Source of the DNA: Trissonchulus latispiculum
Taxonomy: Eukaryota; Nematoda; Enoplea; Enoplida; Ironidae
Direction of reading: 5' to 3'
DNA: 64,000 nucleotides
NCBI GenBank assembly: GCA_030248195.1
Contig: JASAND010011208.1
Span: forward strand, 32,031-96,030
Shown: positions 20,624 through 33,420 of the stretch, piece after piece
Layout: each line of letters starts with the position of its first letter
Position numbering within the stretch: position 1 is the stretch's first letter
The notes under the pieces: model-generated
Databases searched by the model: none
What the model was told of the DNA's origin: nothing
The model's input: only the letters and a program-made list of their open reading frames with translations
Made by a program: the position numbers and the translations under genes

Positions 20624-21022
20624 TTTTGGCAGGTCAGCCTGCCACCAGGTGGAGGACTGGTACCTCATGCAATGGAGGTGCTCCTTCCATTCGGAGTAGC
20701 GGCAGCGGAGCCCACGACAGGCACTACTCTGAATGGGGTGGTCGCAGAGGTAGACGTGAAACCCTTCGGGGGCCCTTCACCCCCAGTTGTCTCCCTGGGG
20801 GTCGCTGACGATGAACAGCATCCACAGCGCATTAACAACATCCCACGCTTCAGCGCCTGTCAAATTTCGCGGGTGTCACCAACAGTACCCTCGCGAGTCC
20901 AGTCTCTAGTCTTGCGGGTAAACCTTCCCTTCTGCTGGGATCCCCAGAATCTATCACCAATATTAGTGGCCAGGGCTGGGATGGTTGCAGTATTGCTGGG
21001 CCCAAAATTAGGTATAAGCTAA
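20624..21022 (+). CDS. Open exon-like frame, unrecognised
   Basis: A 399-bp open frame follows a TTGTTTCAG acceptor and runs to a stop, in a locally GC-richer stretch. It reads FWQVSLPPGGGLVPHAMEVLLPFGVAAAEP. A different frame near its 3' end reads TNSTLASPVSSLAGKPSLLLGSPES. Which, if either, is translated is unclear. It could be the last exon and 3' UTR of the upstream plus-strand gene. No family recognised. Confidence 0.25.
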   Translation, partial: FWQVSLPPGGGLVPHAMEVLLPFGVAAAEPTTGTTLNGVVAEVDVKPFGGPSPPVVSLGVADDEQHPQRINNIPRFSACQISRVSPTVPSRVQSLVLRVNLPFCWDPQNLSPILVARAGMVAVLLGPKLGIS

Positions 21023-22640
21023 TTAACAATTAAGTGATACAGCTAATGCTTAGTTACACGAAATTGGATAAGACTAGCACTGAGTTACATTACATACATA
21101 GATAGCTATGGAAACGCTACATGGAAGAAACAACACAGAGCACTGAGTTAACCTTAGCCAAAGCTATCTTGTTTTTATATACCAATGGTTGGTAGCTAGA
21201 TGTTACGAAACCCAGGGATTAAAACTGAGTTAGTTTATTCTAGATAGATGTATGTAGATAGACTATGTAGATTAAGTAGCTTGGCGGGAGTGCATTAAGA
21301 TTTTTGAATTGGATCGCATTTAAAGTTTTCAATCTGTGGCAACCGCATAAAATGTTGTAAAACTTATTTTCATTATTTTTAATTTTTATTTGGCTACGGC
21401 TTATGTACGATCTTGAAAAATCTCCATCTAGGGATATGATTACGTTGAAGTTATTAAACTTAAAGGAATCGCTTCGCCTTCACCTTGTTACAAGATGTAG
21501 TACGCAGTTCACGTAGTTAACGTACGTAGTTTTGTAAAGTTAAGTAAAGGTTTTCCAATACTATCGACAATATAAGCTGACACAAATATACCCATTCTGA
21601 ATATTCTAACTTGATGTTGTAGTTGTAGTAAACTTGTACAATAAAATTACATGTACATACACACTAAGTGGATGTTATTCTGCCCAATTTGTTGTGATGT
21701 ATTGAACAATATGTAAATTTTGTACGTAGGTACAGTTGAAATAAGCTGCATGTGAATTTTGATTTACATTACAAAATTGGAGACAGTGTAAACCAAATAT
21801 CTAAATATGATGCCTGTAAGCTTATAATAAGGTCAAGTGCAGTTCCATTACCTATTTTCAAAATGCCTCGGTTTAAAAGTATTGATTAAGTTTGGAAAAC
21901 GGTTGTATCAGCAGAGCTCATTCTTTTGGTCGTTGTTTACAGATATGTACGGTTTACTTTCTTTTTGTGTGGCAGGTAGTGTTTTAGAACGGCCGGGTTG
22001 AGCCTTCCGGCGGCTGACCGGCGGATGCTCAGAATGTTTTAGTATCCAAAGGCAAACTGGGCTGGAAATTTCGAAAATTTTTACATTATACATTACAGGG
22101 TCAATAGAAACGGTTTTTACCGTATATAGTTTGATTGAATTCACATTCAGTCTTGGATTTGTGTTGTGAAAGTTTTCCAGGTTCGTGCAACCTGGAAAAA
22201 CCTGGAATTTGCTGATGTCGTCACAGTTTTTTCAAATTTCAAATCTTTATGTTCAGGCTAGTATTGCTCTCCAACCGTTCGGGTTAAAGCAAAGATAATG
22301 CATTGTATTTTGCCCCCATGTCTTCTCCTATGATGTGCAGAAGCTTAAATGTATTCTTTAGACCTAGCCTAGATATTATGTATGCGCATCGAACAGAAAT
22401 TAAAGTTTGTGTTTTAATCCGAAATTTTAAAAAAATTAGTAATAAATAAAGAAAACAGGGTGGAACCTCTTGACCCGGTGACTTGTGTTATATACATTGC
22501 ATGTGCTTGCTCGAAATGCTTGGTCGATGGTTCTTAGCTGACCCTCATTAGCTCACCATGCACACATCCGTGGCCGTGTGGATCCAACAACTTCATTAAT
22601 GTCCACCATAATTATTTGCAAATTTTCTCTCTTTCGTCTA
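21023..22640. other. Intergenic, no feature seen
   Basis: AT-rich unique sequence without supported genes. It contains short local inverted repeats (for example AGGTTCGTGCAACCT near 22180) but nothing I can classify. Confidence 0.5.
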
Positions 22641-22648
22641 TTATCTTG

Positions 22649-23472
22649 TAGATTAGAGACCTTCACGGGCCTGAATTTTCAGGCCCGGCCCGGCCCGGCC
22701 CGTAAAAATTTCACCTCGGCCCGGCCCGTTTGAAAATTTTTCGACCTCGGCCCGGCCCGGCCCGGCCCGCTCCAACTTAGGCCCGGCCCGGCCCGGCCCG
22801 TAAGCTCAAAAGTTAGGCCTGGCCCGGCCAGGGCCCGTTTTTCCTAAAATTTTGTCCAAAATTATTGGCAAAAAATAAAGGTTCAAATTGTACAGAATTT
22901 TATTCGTCATCGCAGATACCATTCCTAAGCGATTTCACGTAGCTCATGTTTACTTTGAGTGAGATAAAATAGTCAGCGGTTCAGTTCTTGGCTGTAGGGA
23001 AGAATTAGCTACCAGTTTGTTGATTCAAGGTGCAATTAATTAAGAAGAAGGGATACTTTCCAAATATTAAATATAACGATATAAATATAAATAAATTTCA
23101 AATGCTAATGTACAAATTCGAGTTAAAATTGCGTCATATAAACGCAAATAAGCTAAGTGCATACGCCAGAACTCTGAAAGAGAAAGGAAATTAAGTAAGC
23201 TCGAAATAAAAAACCAACGATTATTCAAAATCTATTTTAGAAAAAATAAAATTTCCAATATAAGCTGCCAAAACTAAAAACAAGACAAAATCTTCAAATG
23301 AAAATAGCAGGCCCGGCCCGAAGCCCGGCCCGCTCTAGTACTCGGCCCGGCCCGGCCCGGCCCGCACCCAAATTTTTCATACCTCGGCCCGGCCCGGCCC
23401 GTTTCACCTTAGGCCCGGCCCGGCCCGGCCCGCGGGCCGGGCCGGGCTTACGGGCCTTAGTGAAGGTCTCTA
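22649..23472. mobile_element. hAT-like non-autonomous element with CCCGG arrays
   Basis: Terminal repeats TAGATTAGAGACCTTCAC (left) and the complement of TAGAGACCTTCAC (right) are flanked by an 8-bp duplication TTATCTTG (22641-22648 and 23473-23480). Subterminal regions at both ends are dense in GGCCCGGCCCG. An 8-bp duplication and TAGAGACC-type ends are typical of hAT elements. The target sequence TCTATTATCTTGTATCTTTC is itself repeated intact at 23730-23750, which confirms the insertion. No transposase. Confidence 0.8.
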
Positions 23473-23620
23473 TTATCTTGTATCTTTCTACAGCCATCGT
23501 GCACCACCTGTCAGTTTGAGCTTGTCTCGCGGGGTGTTTGTCCTTGGCAGGGTTGTATGTATTCAAAAACGTGTCACTACAGTTTGGGAACGAATTCAAA
23601 CTTAAGCTTGGTTCGATTGT

Positions 23621-23757
23621 GCCTGGGTGGCTCAATCGGTCTAGTTAACCGAAGGTTGTGGGTTCGATCCCCACCTCAGGCCCGAATTTTTCGGTACTGT
23701 GGTGCTGTAGTGACAACTTTCTCTCTTTCGTCTATTATCTTGTATCTTTCCACAGCA
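23621..23757 (+). mobile_element. tRNA-derived SINE-like repeat
   Basis: A tRNA-like head at 23621-23682 has A-box TGGCTCAATCGG, B-box GGTTCGATCCC and acceptor GCCTGGG / CTCAGGC. The anticodon arm is shortened, so it is not a functional tRNA. It is followed by the small hairpin CCGAATTTTTCGG and a tail ending CTCTCTTTCGTCTATTATC..CCACAGC. The same tail occurs at 22626-22650, continuing after the hAT insertion at 23473. Confidence 0.55.
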
Positions 23758-24303
23758 GTTTGATTTAATGCAATTGTCTACGCATTGGTGCAATGAAAGA
23801 AGACGCATAGCATGGCTTTAGCTTTGCTGAAGTCCTAACGGTCGGAGAACAATCTAGCTTAAACTTAGAAAATTGCCACCGAATCGAAGATTTTTGCGTG
23901 CAACCCTGGAAGCCATAGCTTGGTGTGCATAATCACACTATAGGTCCCTAAATTTGTGTAAAATATGACGGAATTCTGAGAGAGCGCAAAATAATTTACG
24001 TCATTCTAATCATGAAAAATGGTTTCCCGTGGACCTCCGTTGGAAAATTTAAAAATATAAAATTTTTAATGTTTGTTTTTACTACCAATCGCTTAGAAGC
24101 ATCCATGCAAATGTTTACTTAGATTGGTTACGCTTCGCTAATCGTTATCTGTCCTCAATTGAGGCTGGGGGGAATTGCTGACTTGATCCAAAAAAGAATT
24201 CGATCCGAAAAATTTCACGATGCTTAAGGGTTGCAGGTAGTCCTACAGTTTATATTATTGTAGACGCATAATATGTATGTCGGTTGCACATTCTTGCGGG
24301 AAC

Positions 24304-24375
24304 GCAGAGTGGCGCATCTGTTTAGTCGTTATGAAATGAATCTTGAGGTCGGTTGTTCGAGTCTCTCAAACTCAA
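24304..24375 (+). tRNA. tRNA-like sequence, degenerate (Met-like ends)
   Basis: GCAGAGTGGCGCA at the 5' side resembles the start of a tRNA-Met. GGTTGTTCGAGTC is a damaged B-box with an extra base. Followed by CTCAAAAAAATTTG. Probably a tRNA-derived repeat. Confidence 0.35.
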
Positions 24376-27300
24376 AAAAATTTGTTTGTAAAAAAATCAA
24401 AAATATTGCTTGTCTGCGATTTAATTAAGTATATGCATTTATATATTATTATAGTATTTGAGGTTACTCTTAAATGGTTACCGAATACTGAGTTTCACTA
24501 TATATTCTGTTGAATCCTGCGGTTTAATTGTGTAAAATTCGAAGTATAAATAATCTGAATCCGGTTTACTGTTGTGGCTTGGCTAGCTGATATGTCTTAG
24601 AATATTTTCGTGTATATATAGTTGTTCCTGTATATACATTGCGAATGCACATTTGTTGCACGGAAAAATTTTGTAAATACAGTATATACGTACATAGTAA
24701 TATTGCTCGATGTATATATGCACGTGTGCATGTATATATGTATGGACGTACGTGCGTATGCGTACGCAGATTTATGTAAGAAAAACTTGATTTATAGTGG
24801 ATAATCCTGTTTTCAACACGAGCAAATAGGCACTTACGTAGTAGGGGCCGTATATATGTATATATATTGTAACGACCTGAACAAGTCCAAATCTGTACTT
24901 CCAGTGTTTGACCATCTTGTTTAACTGTATATGTAAAATTGCTAATCTTGGACAAACAAAACTTATCTAAAACTTATTTTCTTACATTCTATTTTCTCGG
25001 ATGTTCATGATTAGGACCAGAATGCAATTTTTTCAAATAATTTGGTAATAATGCCAAAACGAACAAACAATCTATTTGTATTTATGACGTGTTTCATTCT
25101 ATATACCACATAACTGAGATACATATAGATATGTCCAATATATATAGTGTGCTTGCTTCTTTTGACATTTTGATTCGGCCCCTATGTCTTGCTTAGATAA
25201 AAAGCTTTAGCTAGTGGCTTTTCGTCCGAGTGCTAAAGTCTTTACTTCTATCTACAAGTGAAGCTGCTGTTGCAAGCATACGTTGTTTAGCTTCGTTACC
25301 TAGATGATATATAGCAATCATTTTACGTATCTACTAAGCCTTCAAATGATATCCTGTGGAGTTTGAATATAAATAGTTTTAAGTACCCACATATAAACAT
25401 TATATATTTGTATATATGTGCGTTGTATGGGAGTATATACCAGGAACTTATAGTTGGGCGCACGCCTTTCAGCATTTCAATCTTCAGTTTCAACTGGTTT
25501 CTAAAAATTTTGGACCTTTTAAGCAAAACCTCACTGTCCAGAATCCGCACGAGTTGACCTAATGAGTTAAAATTGCTTAGGCCACCCTGACAAAATCTGT
25601 CATAGTTTGGGCCAACCCAGCCCGACCCATAAAATTTTTTATTTCTCCCAAAATGAAAATTGCATACAGAAACTTTTTCTTAATGTTTTGTCCACGAAAA
25701 AGATTTTTCTAAAAATTCTAAAGATTTTTCGGGTTTTTGATGAGTTTACAAAGTGTCCTTACGACATAAATAGTGTGTTCTTGATTACTCTTTGTCGTGC
25801 TACAGACGTAAGCAAAAAGATACTAAGGTGTGTTGACAATTGGGAAGACTGGAGTGCTAAGAGAAACAAAGAATAAAATTTTTTAAAAATCAGAAGAAGC
25901 CACAGTTGCAACATTCAAATATTTTATTTTATTCAACTAGTTAAACTTTTGTAAAGTGCAATTTTTTACTGGAATTAAAGGAATTAGAATTAGAAGCAGA
26001 AGAAAAGGACTTTGAGGTCTAGAAGGAATTGCGCCGCACATTTCTGTACAAAAAGAAAATTTTTTAAATAATCAGTAAATCCTTGCTTCAGAAACTTAAA
26101 ACATTGACATTTTAAAAGTGTGCTTTTCATAAAAAGATTTAACGGAGTAACTTAATGGATTAAGAAGATTAAGAAATCTATTCAGTCAGTCAGTTTAACT
26201 CGCGGATTCAACTTTAATCCGTTTAATTCGCGAACATTTCTATTAAATGATTAAAGCTAAGGCAATCCGTTCAATCCAATTTATGAAAACGTCTTACGAG
26301 TTCACTGTTGGCCATCCTCCCATTAGTGTTAGTTACTATAAGGAATGCTGTACAACTATAATCGATAGCTCTTTTGCCATGAGGCAGTTATAGTGTCCCT
26401 AAATCGCTTAGACAGAAGTAACCAAGTCTGCAACCTGCGACTTACCTAACGCCAACCTTGTTGATAAATGAATTATTGCAGTAAGAAAATTTCTGAAGTT
26501 TATTGATTTATTCAATTCTATTCGACGTCTAGCACTGATAAACATAGTCGTAATCTCAGGGGGTTTGGACCTTAATTTTGAACGTAGTGCTGCTTAATAC
26601 CTCAATAGAAAAGAATCATTGACAACTATTTTTATTTGATTGCAAATATTGAGCAGGTGCATAAATGAAAAAAGGTGCATATAAGAATATATATAAGCTT
26701 GAGCAAAGCTTCATCTCGGCATGCGCTAACAACAGCATCTCAGCATGCAAACAACTATCGAGAATGATATGTTAACACATAAAATCTGTTTGTGTCTTAT
26801 ACCAACAGACCGGAAAGCTCTCATGGAATGTCTATTTGTTTTACTTTTTGATTTCAATTTTTCTCTACATAAGTGAGGTGAAATATACAAAATTCCGAAA
26901 AGTTCCTTTTTCTGAATTTTATGTTCATTAATAAATAAAAAATAAATAAACATCTATATATGTGTTTGAAATATGTATACATGCAAAAACAAGCAGACGT
27001 ATATATGTACATACTATTAAGTGAATAGATATTAAATATATTTTCCCACGGGAAACTGATTTTGTGCCTCATTTTTTTAGAAAATTCTTAAATTCTTTTA
27101 GAACGCTATCAATTGAATATCAATCGGAAAAATAGTTCTCCGATTCGTCATTTAGCCAGCTCAGAATATTCTTATCTGTTAAGCAAACAGCTTATTAAAG
27201 CGAAATTGATGAAATGCACATTTCACAAACATATCCATGGGGAAACTCATGGGGATATAAAGCAAAACACGAGGCGCAGTTTTAGCTCAATGGGCCAAAC

Positions 27301-27585
27301 TTTGCTACTAATGCAAGCAAGGAAAATCTACATCACATTTTTGGACACAACCGCACTATCACTAACCTAAGCACATTTATAATTTAATTTCGCTTTTGTC
27401 GGATTCAAAACTAATCTTTCATTTATGTTATATGAGGTTATGAAAACTCCAACACAAATGTTTGTAAAATGGATGCCATGAAAACTTTTAGCAATTTAGC
27501 TAAAATATAAAATATAAAATCACCAACTTCACACGTTTGGTTTCATTAACATCCCCCCGTATTCCATGTTCATATATATACATAT

Positions 27586-27656
<71 letters not shown>

Positions 27657-28922
27657 CAGGTGTATACATAAAATAGCTATTTGTGCAGATCACAACATTT
27701 GATACAACCTTGTTAAAGGTAGACCGGAACACACATTTGTAGCTTTGGTTTGCTTATATAATTTTTCTTCACATCCACCATATGATGTTTTAAATTTTGA
27801 ATTTCAGTTCAGAATTTTTCTCCTCTTTCCACCGAAAACTTTCATTGAACATGCCAAATCTATTGGTCTGGTTAAGGCGAAAATTGTTTGATATGTATAT
27901 ATAAGCATTGTTCACAACCGTACACATGGCATATTTACATCACTGGCACATTTCAGTGGGAAACTTTCCACCACTTCGGCCTCTCGCTCCACTTTTGCGA
28001 GCACCCCTACTTTTCGGGATGTCCCCCACTTTTTGGCACTCTTCCAAATACTGTCGGAAAATAAGTTTCGAAGTCAAATTTTCAACTTTTTCCGTTCCCA
28101 ATTTTAGGTAATTATGGACTCATAAGCCAATTTCAAGGTCTAAAACAGCGATTTTTCGCGCTTTTGCCTTAACATGCTAATTTTTCGATTAAAAAATTAA
28201 GTATATTTGTATCTTTCCCCCACTTTTCGGAAGCACCCTTCCACTTCCACCTGTTAACGGGGCAGGCCCAACCATTTTAAAGAACATAGAAAGTCCCAGA
28301 CATTATATATATCATATAAAACATAAAAATAAAGGAATATATTGACTGAGGTGAAATGAAGTGCTCATATATATACACAGAATGTTTAAACTGGAGTATC
28401 GCCTGCAGCATCGGCTCATCATCATCATCATTCTGAAAAAAGAATATGCACTCAAATTAGTGGTGCCAGCCTTTGATTTCCTTCCTTGTAATGGAAGTCT
28501 TTGAAAGGAGAATGCTTATTTTAAATATATGCGTATATAGTTCTTGAATAGTTCTTGAAAATTGTTTTAAAATTTAAAATAATTTAAAGTCTAATTTGCT
28601 TGAAATTAGCGACTTACGAAACAACAACATTTTGCAACAGCGGTATTCACCCTTTACTTCATGCTATCTTGCGTTTTCGGGTCATCTCTCTCCAGTACAT
28701 AATTTATAACTAAGGTAAATTTTGTAACTGTACTGCCCAGAGAAAACAAACACTTCAAATTCCAGTGTAAACTTCTTTACGGTATATACCTTAATCCCCT
28801 GTTTTTGTGTGTTCCACCTCACTACGCTCTTTTGGACGAATGTCCAGCCCAGAGTGAAATTTTCGACTTTTAAACGTGAACATAAAATATATAAAGTTAT
28901 GTGAACTTAAAAATAAATAAAC
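24376..28922. other. Long intergenic region without recognised genes
   Basis: AT-rich, with scattered short TATATA/TATG tracts (24700-24870, 27574-27650), and G/C-poor unique sequence. The only coding-like scrap is 28383-28432 on the minus strand (NDDDDEPMLQAILQFKHSV after a TTTTTTCAG acceptor). It could be a further exon of the gene at 29030-30928, but its phase does not fit the best donor there. Confidence 0.4.
27574..27650. repeat. AT microsatellite
   Basis: Imperfect (TA)n tract interrupted by AAATA and GTA. The Tyr-Ile-rich open frame across it is not a gene. Confidence 0.9.
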
Positions 28923-29029
28923 TTATGAAATATGAACATAAAAAGAAAGTTCAAAGCCCGCACTATGACTGACTTGCTGTATCATACGGTAACGAATCAA
29001 AGTATAGGGTTGACAAACATTAAGCTTAC

Positions 29030-30928
29030 TTGCTACATTGTAGAACGTTATGATATACGGTACTCCGTCCTCATAAACGTCAACCCGCAGAAAGCAGGGG
29101 ACAGTTTGGATAGTAGGATATGGGCCATGTTGCACAAAGGAAAAATCGCCATGGAAGTGCAACTGAACCCGGGCATCTGACCAGGGATGCTTCAGAAATG
29201 GTTTCCGGGGCTTGAAACTGTAGGTGCGGATGGCATGATCAGAAGCCATGCACTGCCACACAAAGTTGCAGGCCGCTCCGTGATACTGTTGCGGAGTTTG
29301 GCAGCCAAGTAAGTAGGCATGCTTGCCGCTATGATATTTCCGGGATTCAGGCTCATAGTGGCCATCATGGTAGGTCCCATAGGGAGTCCACTGAATGAGC
29401 GGAGGCACCGGAGTACTGAAGGCATCCCGCAGCATCACAATCAATAGCTCGGCTGGGTAGTTTTTCGCTTGTTGGGGGCTCATCAGTCGGAAAATGGGTA
29501 TATATTCCGGGGCGCCGTCTAAAATAATAAACATTACAGTTACATATGTATACATATACTATATTCAATTTATGCATTACTATAATTAGTAATTGTAAAT
29601 TATAACTCATCTCATATGCCTCTTTATAATCTGTTCGCAATTCTTGTACATAGACAGCATGCTAATTATATATTAACTAATTGTTGCTCCATTGAATAAT
29701 TACTGCCAGTATTTAAGAAAATAGCGTTCTATTAAAATTTAGTTGAAAACAAAAAATTAGTTTCTCAAATACTAAGCCTACAACTTAACCGATTTAAATC
29801 CAAATTAGATGGATGCATTGAGCATATTTCTGCTTGATTTGCAGCAATATTTTAGTTTTAAAAATCATAAATTTCTAACCTTTCTAATGAGGGAACAAGA
29901 CGGGAACCAAAAAACCTTTTGTCTCCAATTTTAATTTAGACACATCATGCAAGTTAAGGTCGAAATTGTTATTAATGCGTTAGCACGCAACGTACGTAAT
30001 TTAAATTCTACCTTTCAATTTTGAGCACCATACAGTTCTGAACTCTTCTGTTGTAGAATCAAACTGCATTTACTGAGCTTCTCAGCTCCAGTTTTTCTGT
30101 TTATTGCAATTACATTGTTTACAAACAACTCTTTCTTTGATGTATATACATTTTTAATTCAATCTAGTTATTATGCAGCTTGCAAATTTCAACCAAACAG
30201 ACAACGATACTCAAGTGTTCAGTTCTACGAATTAACTGTGTCCACTGTTGGGGTAATTTTTTCGATTTTCTCCGATGTCACCGATTTTTGCATACTTCAT
30301 TGCCGAAGCGGCATATTTTAACAAGTTTTAAAATTAAAGTAGTAAGTCTTACAGTTGTTGAGTAATTTATTTCACCTCGAAGTTCTGGTTTACATGTGTT
30401 GAACATGAGAAATTTATAAAGTTGTCCTTTTTCTCGTTGATACAAAACCTGCCGACAGACCTTATCAATCTGGATAGTTTATAATAATCAAATTACTGCT
30501 AAGTGATAAAAACAGCGACTGCGAAATTAGTTTTATTTTAGGCCGTCAAAATTTGTATTTTTTAATTTGCTAAATTCAAAAATTTAAAGTTAATTTTTGA
30601 GGATTTAAAATTTTACCTCATATCAAATTTTAAATTTCCAAAAATTAAATTAAAATTTTAAAGGCCTAAGCTAACTTACTAGTTCCACAGAGACAGAGTT
30701 TAACACAGGCGGCCGGATGCATATTCGTCTGCCCTTCCCGCCTCGCTCCTTGCTAGGTTTTGCTTTGCTGGGCCATTGGACCTCATTTTTTGTAAATGAT
30801 TACAAATAGTTGATGTAGGAAATTATATATACTTACATAGATCAAAGCATCTTGGGGTTTCCATCGTGGCCGCTTTCTTCTCTGTTCTTATGGTCTTTGA
30901 AACTTGGCTGATGGCTGAAGTTTCACTC
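29030..30928 (-). CDS. Unrecognised gene, two joined exons
   Basis: Minus strand. Exon 30928-30837 (after ATATTTTAG, ending T|GTAAGT) reads SETSAISQVSKTIRTEKKAATMETPRCFDL. Exon 29518-29030 (after TTATTTTAG) continues in the same phase, YGAPEYIPIFRLMSPQQAKNYPAELLIVMLRDAF...HFHGDFSFVQHG...FLRVDVYEDGVPYIITFYNVA, and ends at a strong donor GTAAGC. The same donor context recurs in the related fragment at 13599-13659, which supports this boundary over the longer open frame that runs to 28923. The protein is rich in aromatic and His residues and has about seven Cys. I do not recognise the family. 5' and 3' exons are unresolved. Confidence 0.55.
30240..30440 (+). repeat. Diverged single arm of a foldback repeat
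   Basis: Sequence such as TTTTTCGATTTTCTCCGATG, TTTTAAAATTAAAGTAGTAAGTC and CACCTCGAAGTTCTGG resembles the left arm of the foldback element at 42229-42400. No matching opposite arm is seen, so this is a fragment. Confidence 0.5.
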
Positions 30929-31199
30929 CTAAAATATTATTATCGGTTTATTATCAGTTTTCTTGAAAAGGTACTTTGGTGTGATTAAAAAAACTAATTT
31001 ATCCACACGAACTCATTTAACTTGCCTTTAAAATTGAAATTTATTATATACGAAGCTTCTTTGAATGTTTAGCAACAAAACAACTTTTGAAGTTTTATGG
31101 TCCTGAAATTGCAGGCATTGTAACTTACCATAAAAAAGTGTGATCTAAACGTTAAATTAACAATGGAAAAAATGCAAGGGTCTATTCAAAGTGACCTAC

Positions 31200-31422
31200 C
31201 TTTCTTAGGATGCAGAAAGTAGTGACGGGTAATTTGAGACGAACTTTGAGACAAACGGTTGCCGCAGCCAATGGCAGCCGTGGTTGTGCAATGACCCTGG
31301 TCTGGCAGACCCTGCTGGTCTGGGTGGCCTTTTCCTTTGAAGTTTTGCGGCGTCTTGGAATAAAGTACAAAGCAGGAAAGCACTGACATTGTGATAGTCA
31401 TAATTGAAACTAAGCGATTCAT
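31200..31422 (-). CDS. Possible first exon with signal peptide or anchor
   Basis: From ATG at 31422 the minus strand encodes MNRLVSIMTITMSVLSCFVL followed by YSKTPQNFKGKGHPDQ..., to a donor AAAG|GTAGGT. The hydrophobic N-terminus resembles a signal peptide or type II anchor. It lies just upstream of the exon at 30837-30928 in the right orientation, but the phases do not match, so the link is unproven; an intermediate exon may exist. Confidence 0.3.
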
Positions 31423-32976
31423 CTATAAAATACAGATACATATAAGATACTTTTACTTTTATATTGCAGTAGGTACTTTTTCGTCGTTATTCGCTTTCTT
31501 TGCACTCTTTCTCTTCCGAATTTATATTTACGTAACAAAATGCACACAGCTAAGCACACAAAATGTACAAGTATATGTATGCTATGTCTTTCTTCAAAGC
31601 TATATATATTGATTATTTTACATTTAAATTTTTTTGGAAGTTTGATTTTGTCAGTTTTGGTCAATTTTTGGTTACTAAAATTGGCTTTGGAAGCTACTTA
31701 TCAAATTAATGATTGTTCTTTACTACTGAAATGTTATATTCTAAATAAAGTATTTTATTTTCTTTGAATATTTGGAAGTTTGAACATATTTCGGTCTGTT
31801 TAATATTCATTTTCCTTATTTCAAATTAGTCGGTTCCGGTTTGTCAGTCATTGGTAAAACAAGTAATTACGTAGACGATATCCCCCTCCCCCAGCCTCAA
31901 TCTGGGGCGGTAATAGCCTACTTGATACCAACTTTAGCAAAACTTAACCAACTCAGCTCAAACATTGCTAGATGTATCCGAACACATATCCAATGATTGG
32001 TAATAAAATTTTAAAAATCTTAAATAATATTTTTTGCAAGGAAAGACCAAAAGGAACCGAAACATTTTACGTCATTACTCTTGATAAAATATTGTATTTA
32101 GGGTGTTATGGGCCGTAGAAGACTATGTGAAGTCAGATTTTTGATTCAGCTTTTGTTCAGTGTATATGCTATGGTAGGAAGCTTGAAATATAAACTTAAA
32201 TTTCTAAGTTTTATTACTAATCAATTTGAGTTGTGTTGTGAATCATCCATGGAAAATTTGAGCTAAATTGGTCAGATTTAAAAAAAAGACTAAGTGGTAG
32301 GGTTTTGTTTTTTGGATCCATGTCCGTTCGGATTCTATATTTATATATAGAATATAATATAGTATATCTATAATATATAATAATATAGAATATATATATA
32401 TATAGATTTATATATTTATATATAGATTCTATATTTAATTTTTTGTTTGTATGATATTTGTATGTATACGTATGCGTTCAATATATGCGTGACACATTGC
32501 GCACACTTGTGTCTGATCAATCGTGTTTTGCACTTAGTACGTATGTTTGTGTCTTGACTATTAACATTGGCACTTGGGATGTGTTTATTTGGGCTATTTC
32601 TAATGAGAAATAGTCATTGTTCTAGATAGGTTTAAAATCTTGGCTTTGACAAACCCTTTGAATACACATGACAAGTTTATCGCTGACAGATGAGGGTGTT
32701 TGTGTAATTATACTTTGCACTCAGTACGTACATATGTTGCCTTCAATCAAGTGAATTTGCACCAGCAAGAGTGTCATAATGAGGGGGATTTGGTAGCCAG
32801 TGATGAGTTGAATTTTTCCAGAAATACGTAGTACATAATACGAAATACGTACATAATGATGTTCCCATAGCACTGTATTCTAGATTTCTTCATAAAAAGC
32901 AAGAGGCTGCACCAAATGTATGCAAAAATCCCATCTAAATGATGCGTAAAATTCGGCCCTCCTCTGTTCGATGAGT
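31423..32976. other. Intergenic, palindromic TATA tract
   Basis: No gene seen. 32330-32435 is a degenerate palindromic ATATAGATTCTATAT tract. Confidence 0.4.
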
Positions 32977-33420
32977 TATGTCGCACCAACTCTTTAGCAC
33001 ACCTGTCTTCTGAGACTATTTCTAATGAGACTTAGCCGCTGTGTCAGACTTGCTTCTACTAGTCCTCTCATTTCAGTTTTGCCTCCCATAGTATGTTGGC
33101 GCCCAGTGCAAGTTTGTGCGCAGATATGTCGCACCAACTCTTTAGCACACCTGTCTTCTGAGGCTATTTCTAATGAGACTTAGCCGCTCTGTCAGACTTG
33201 CTTCTACTAGTCCTCTCATTTCAGTTTTGCCTCCCATAGTATGTTGGCGCCCAGTGCAAGTTTGTGCGCAGATATGTCGCACCAACTCTTTAGCACACCT
33301 GTCTTCTGAGGCTATTTCTAATGAGACTTAGCCGCTCTGTCAGACTTGCTTCTACTAGTCCTCTCATTTCAGTTTTGCCTCCCATAGTATGTTGGCGCCC
33401 AGTGCAAGTTTGTGCGCAAA
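32977..33420. repeat. Three tandem 148-bp repeats
   Basis: Units 32977-33124, 33125-33272 and 33273-33420 start TATGTCGCACCAAC and are almost identical (for example GAGACT versus GAGGCT in the first). No reading frame is kept through all three and no palindrome suggests an array of another kind. Confidence 0.9.

Noticed and set aside
23294..23635. 113-codon Gly-Pro-Ala-rich minus-strand frame
   Set aside because: Produced by GGCCCGGCCCG arrays of the hAT-like element.
24566..24955. 129-codon minus-strand frame
   Set aside because: Follows TATATG/TACGTA-type low-complexity sequence; no exon borders or motif.
28923..29029. Continuing the 29030-29518 exon to the stop at 28923
   Set aside because: A strong GTAAGC donor at 29029 is conserved in the related fragment at 13660, so the extra residues are probably intronic.
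32977..33420. Possible CRISPR-like array
   Set aside because: The three units are directly adjacent with no spacers, in a eukaryotic sequence.
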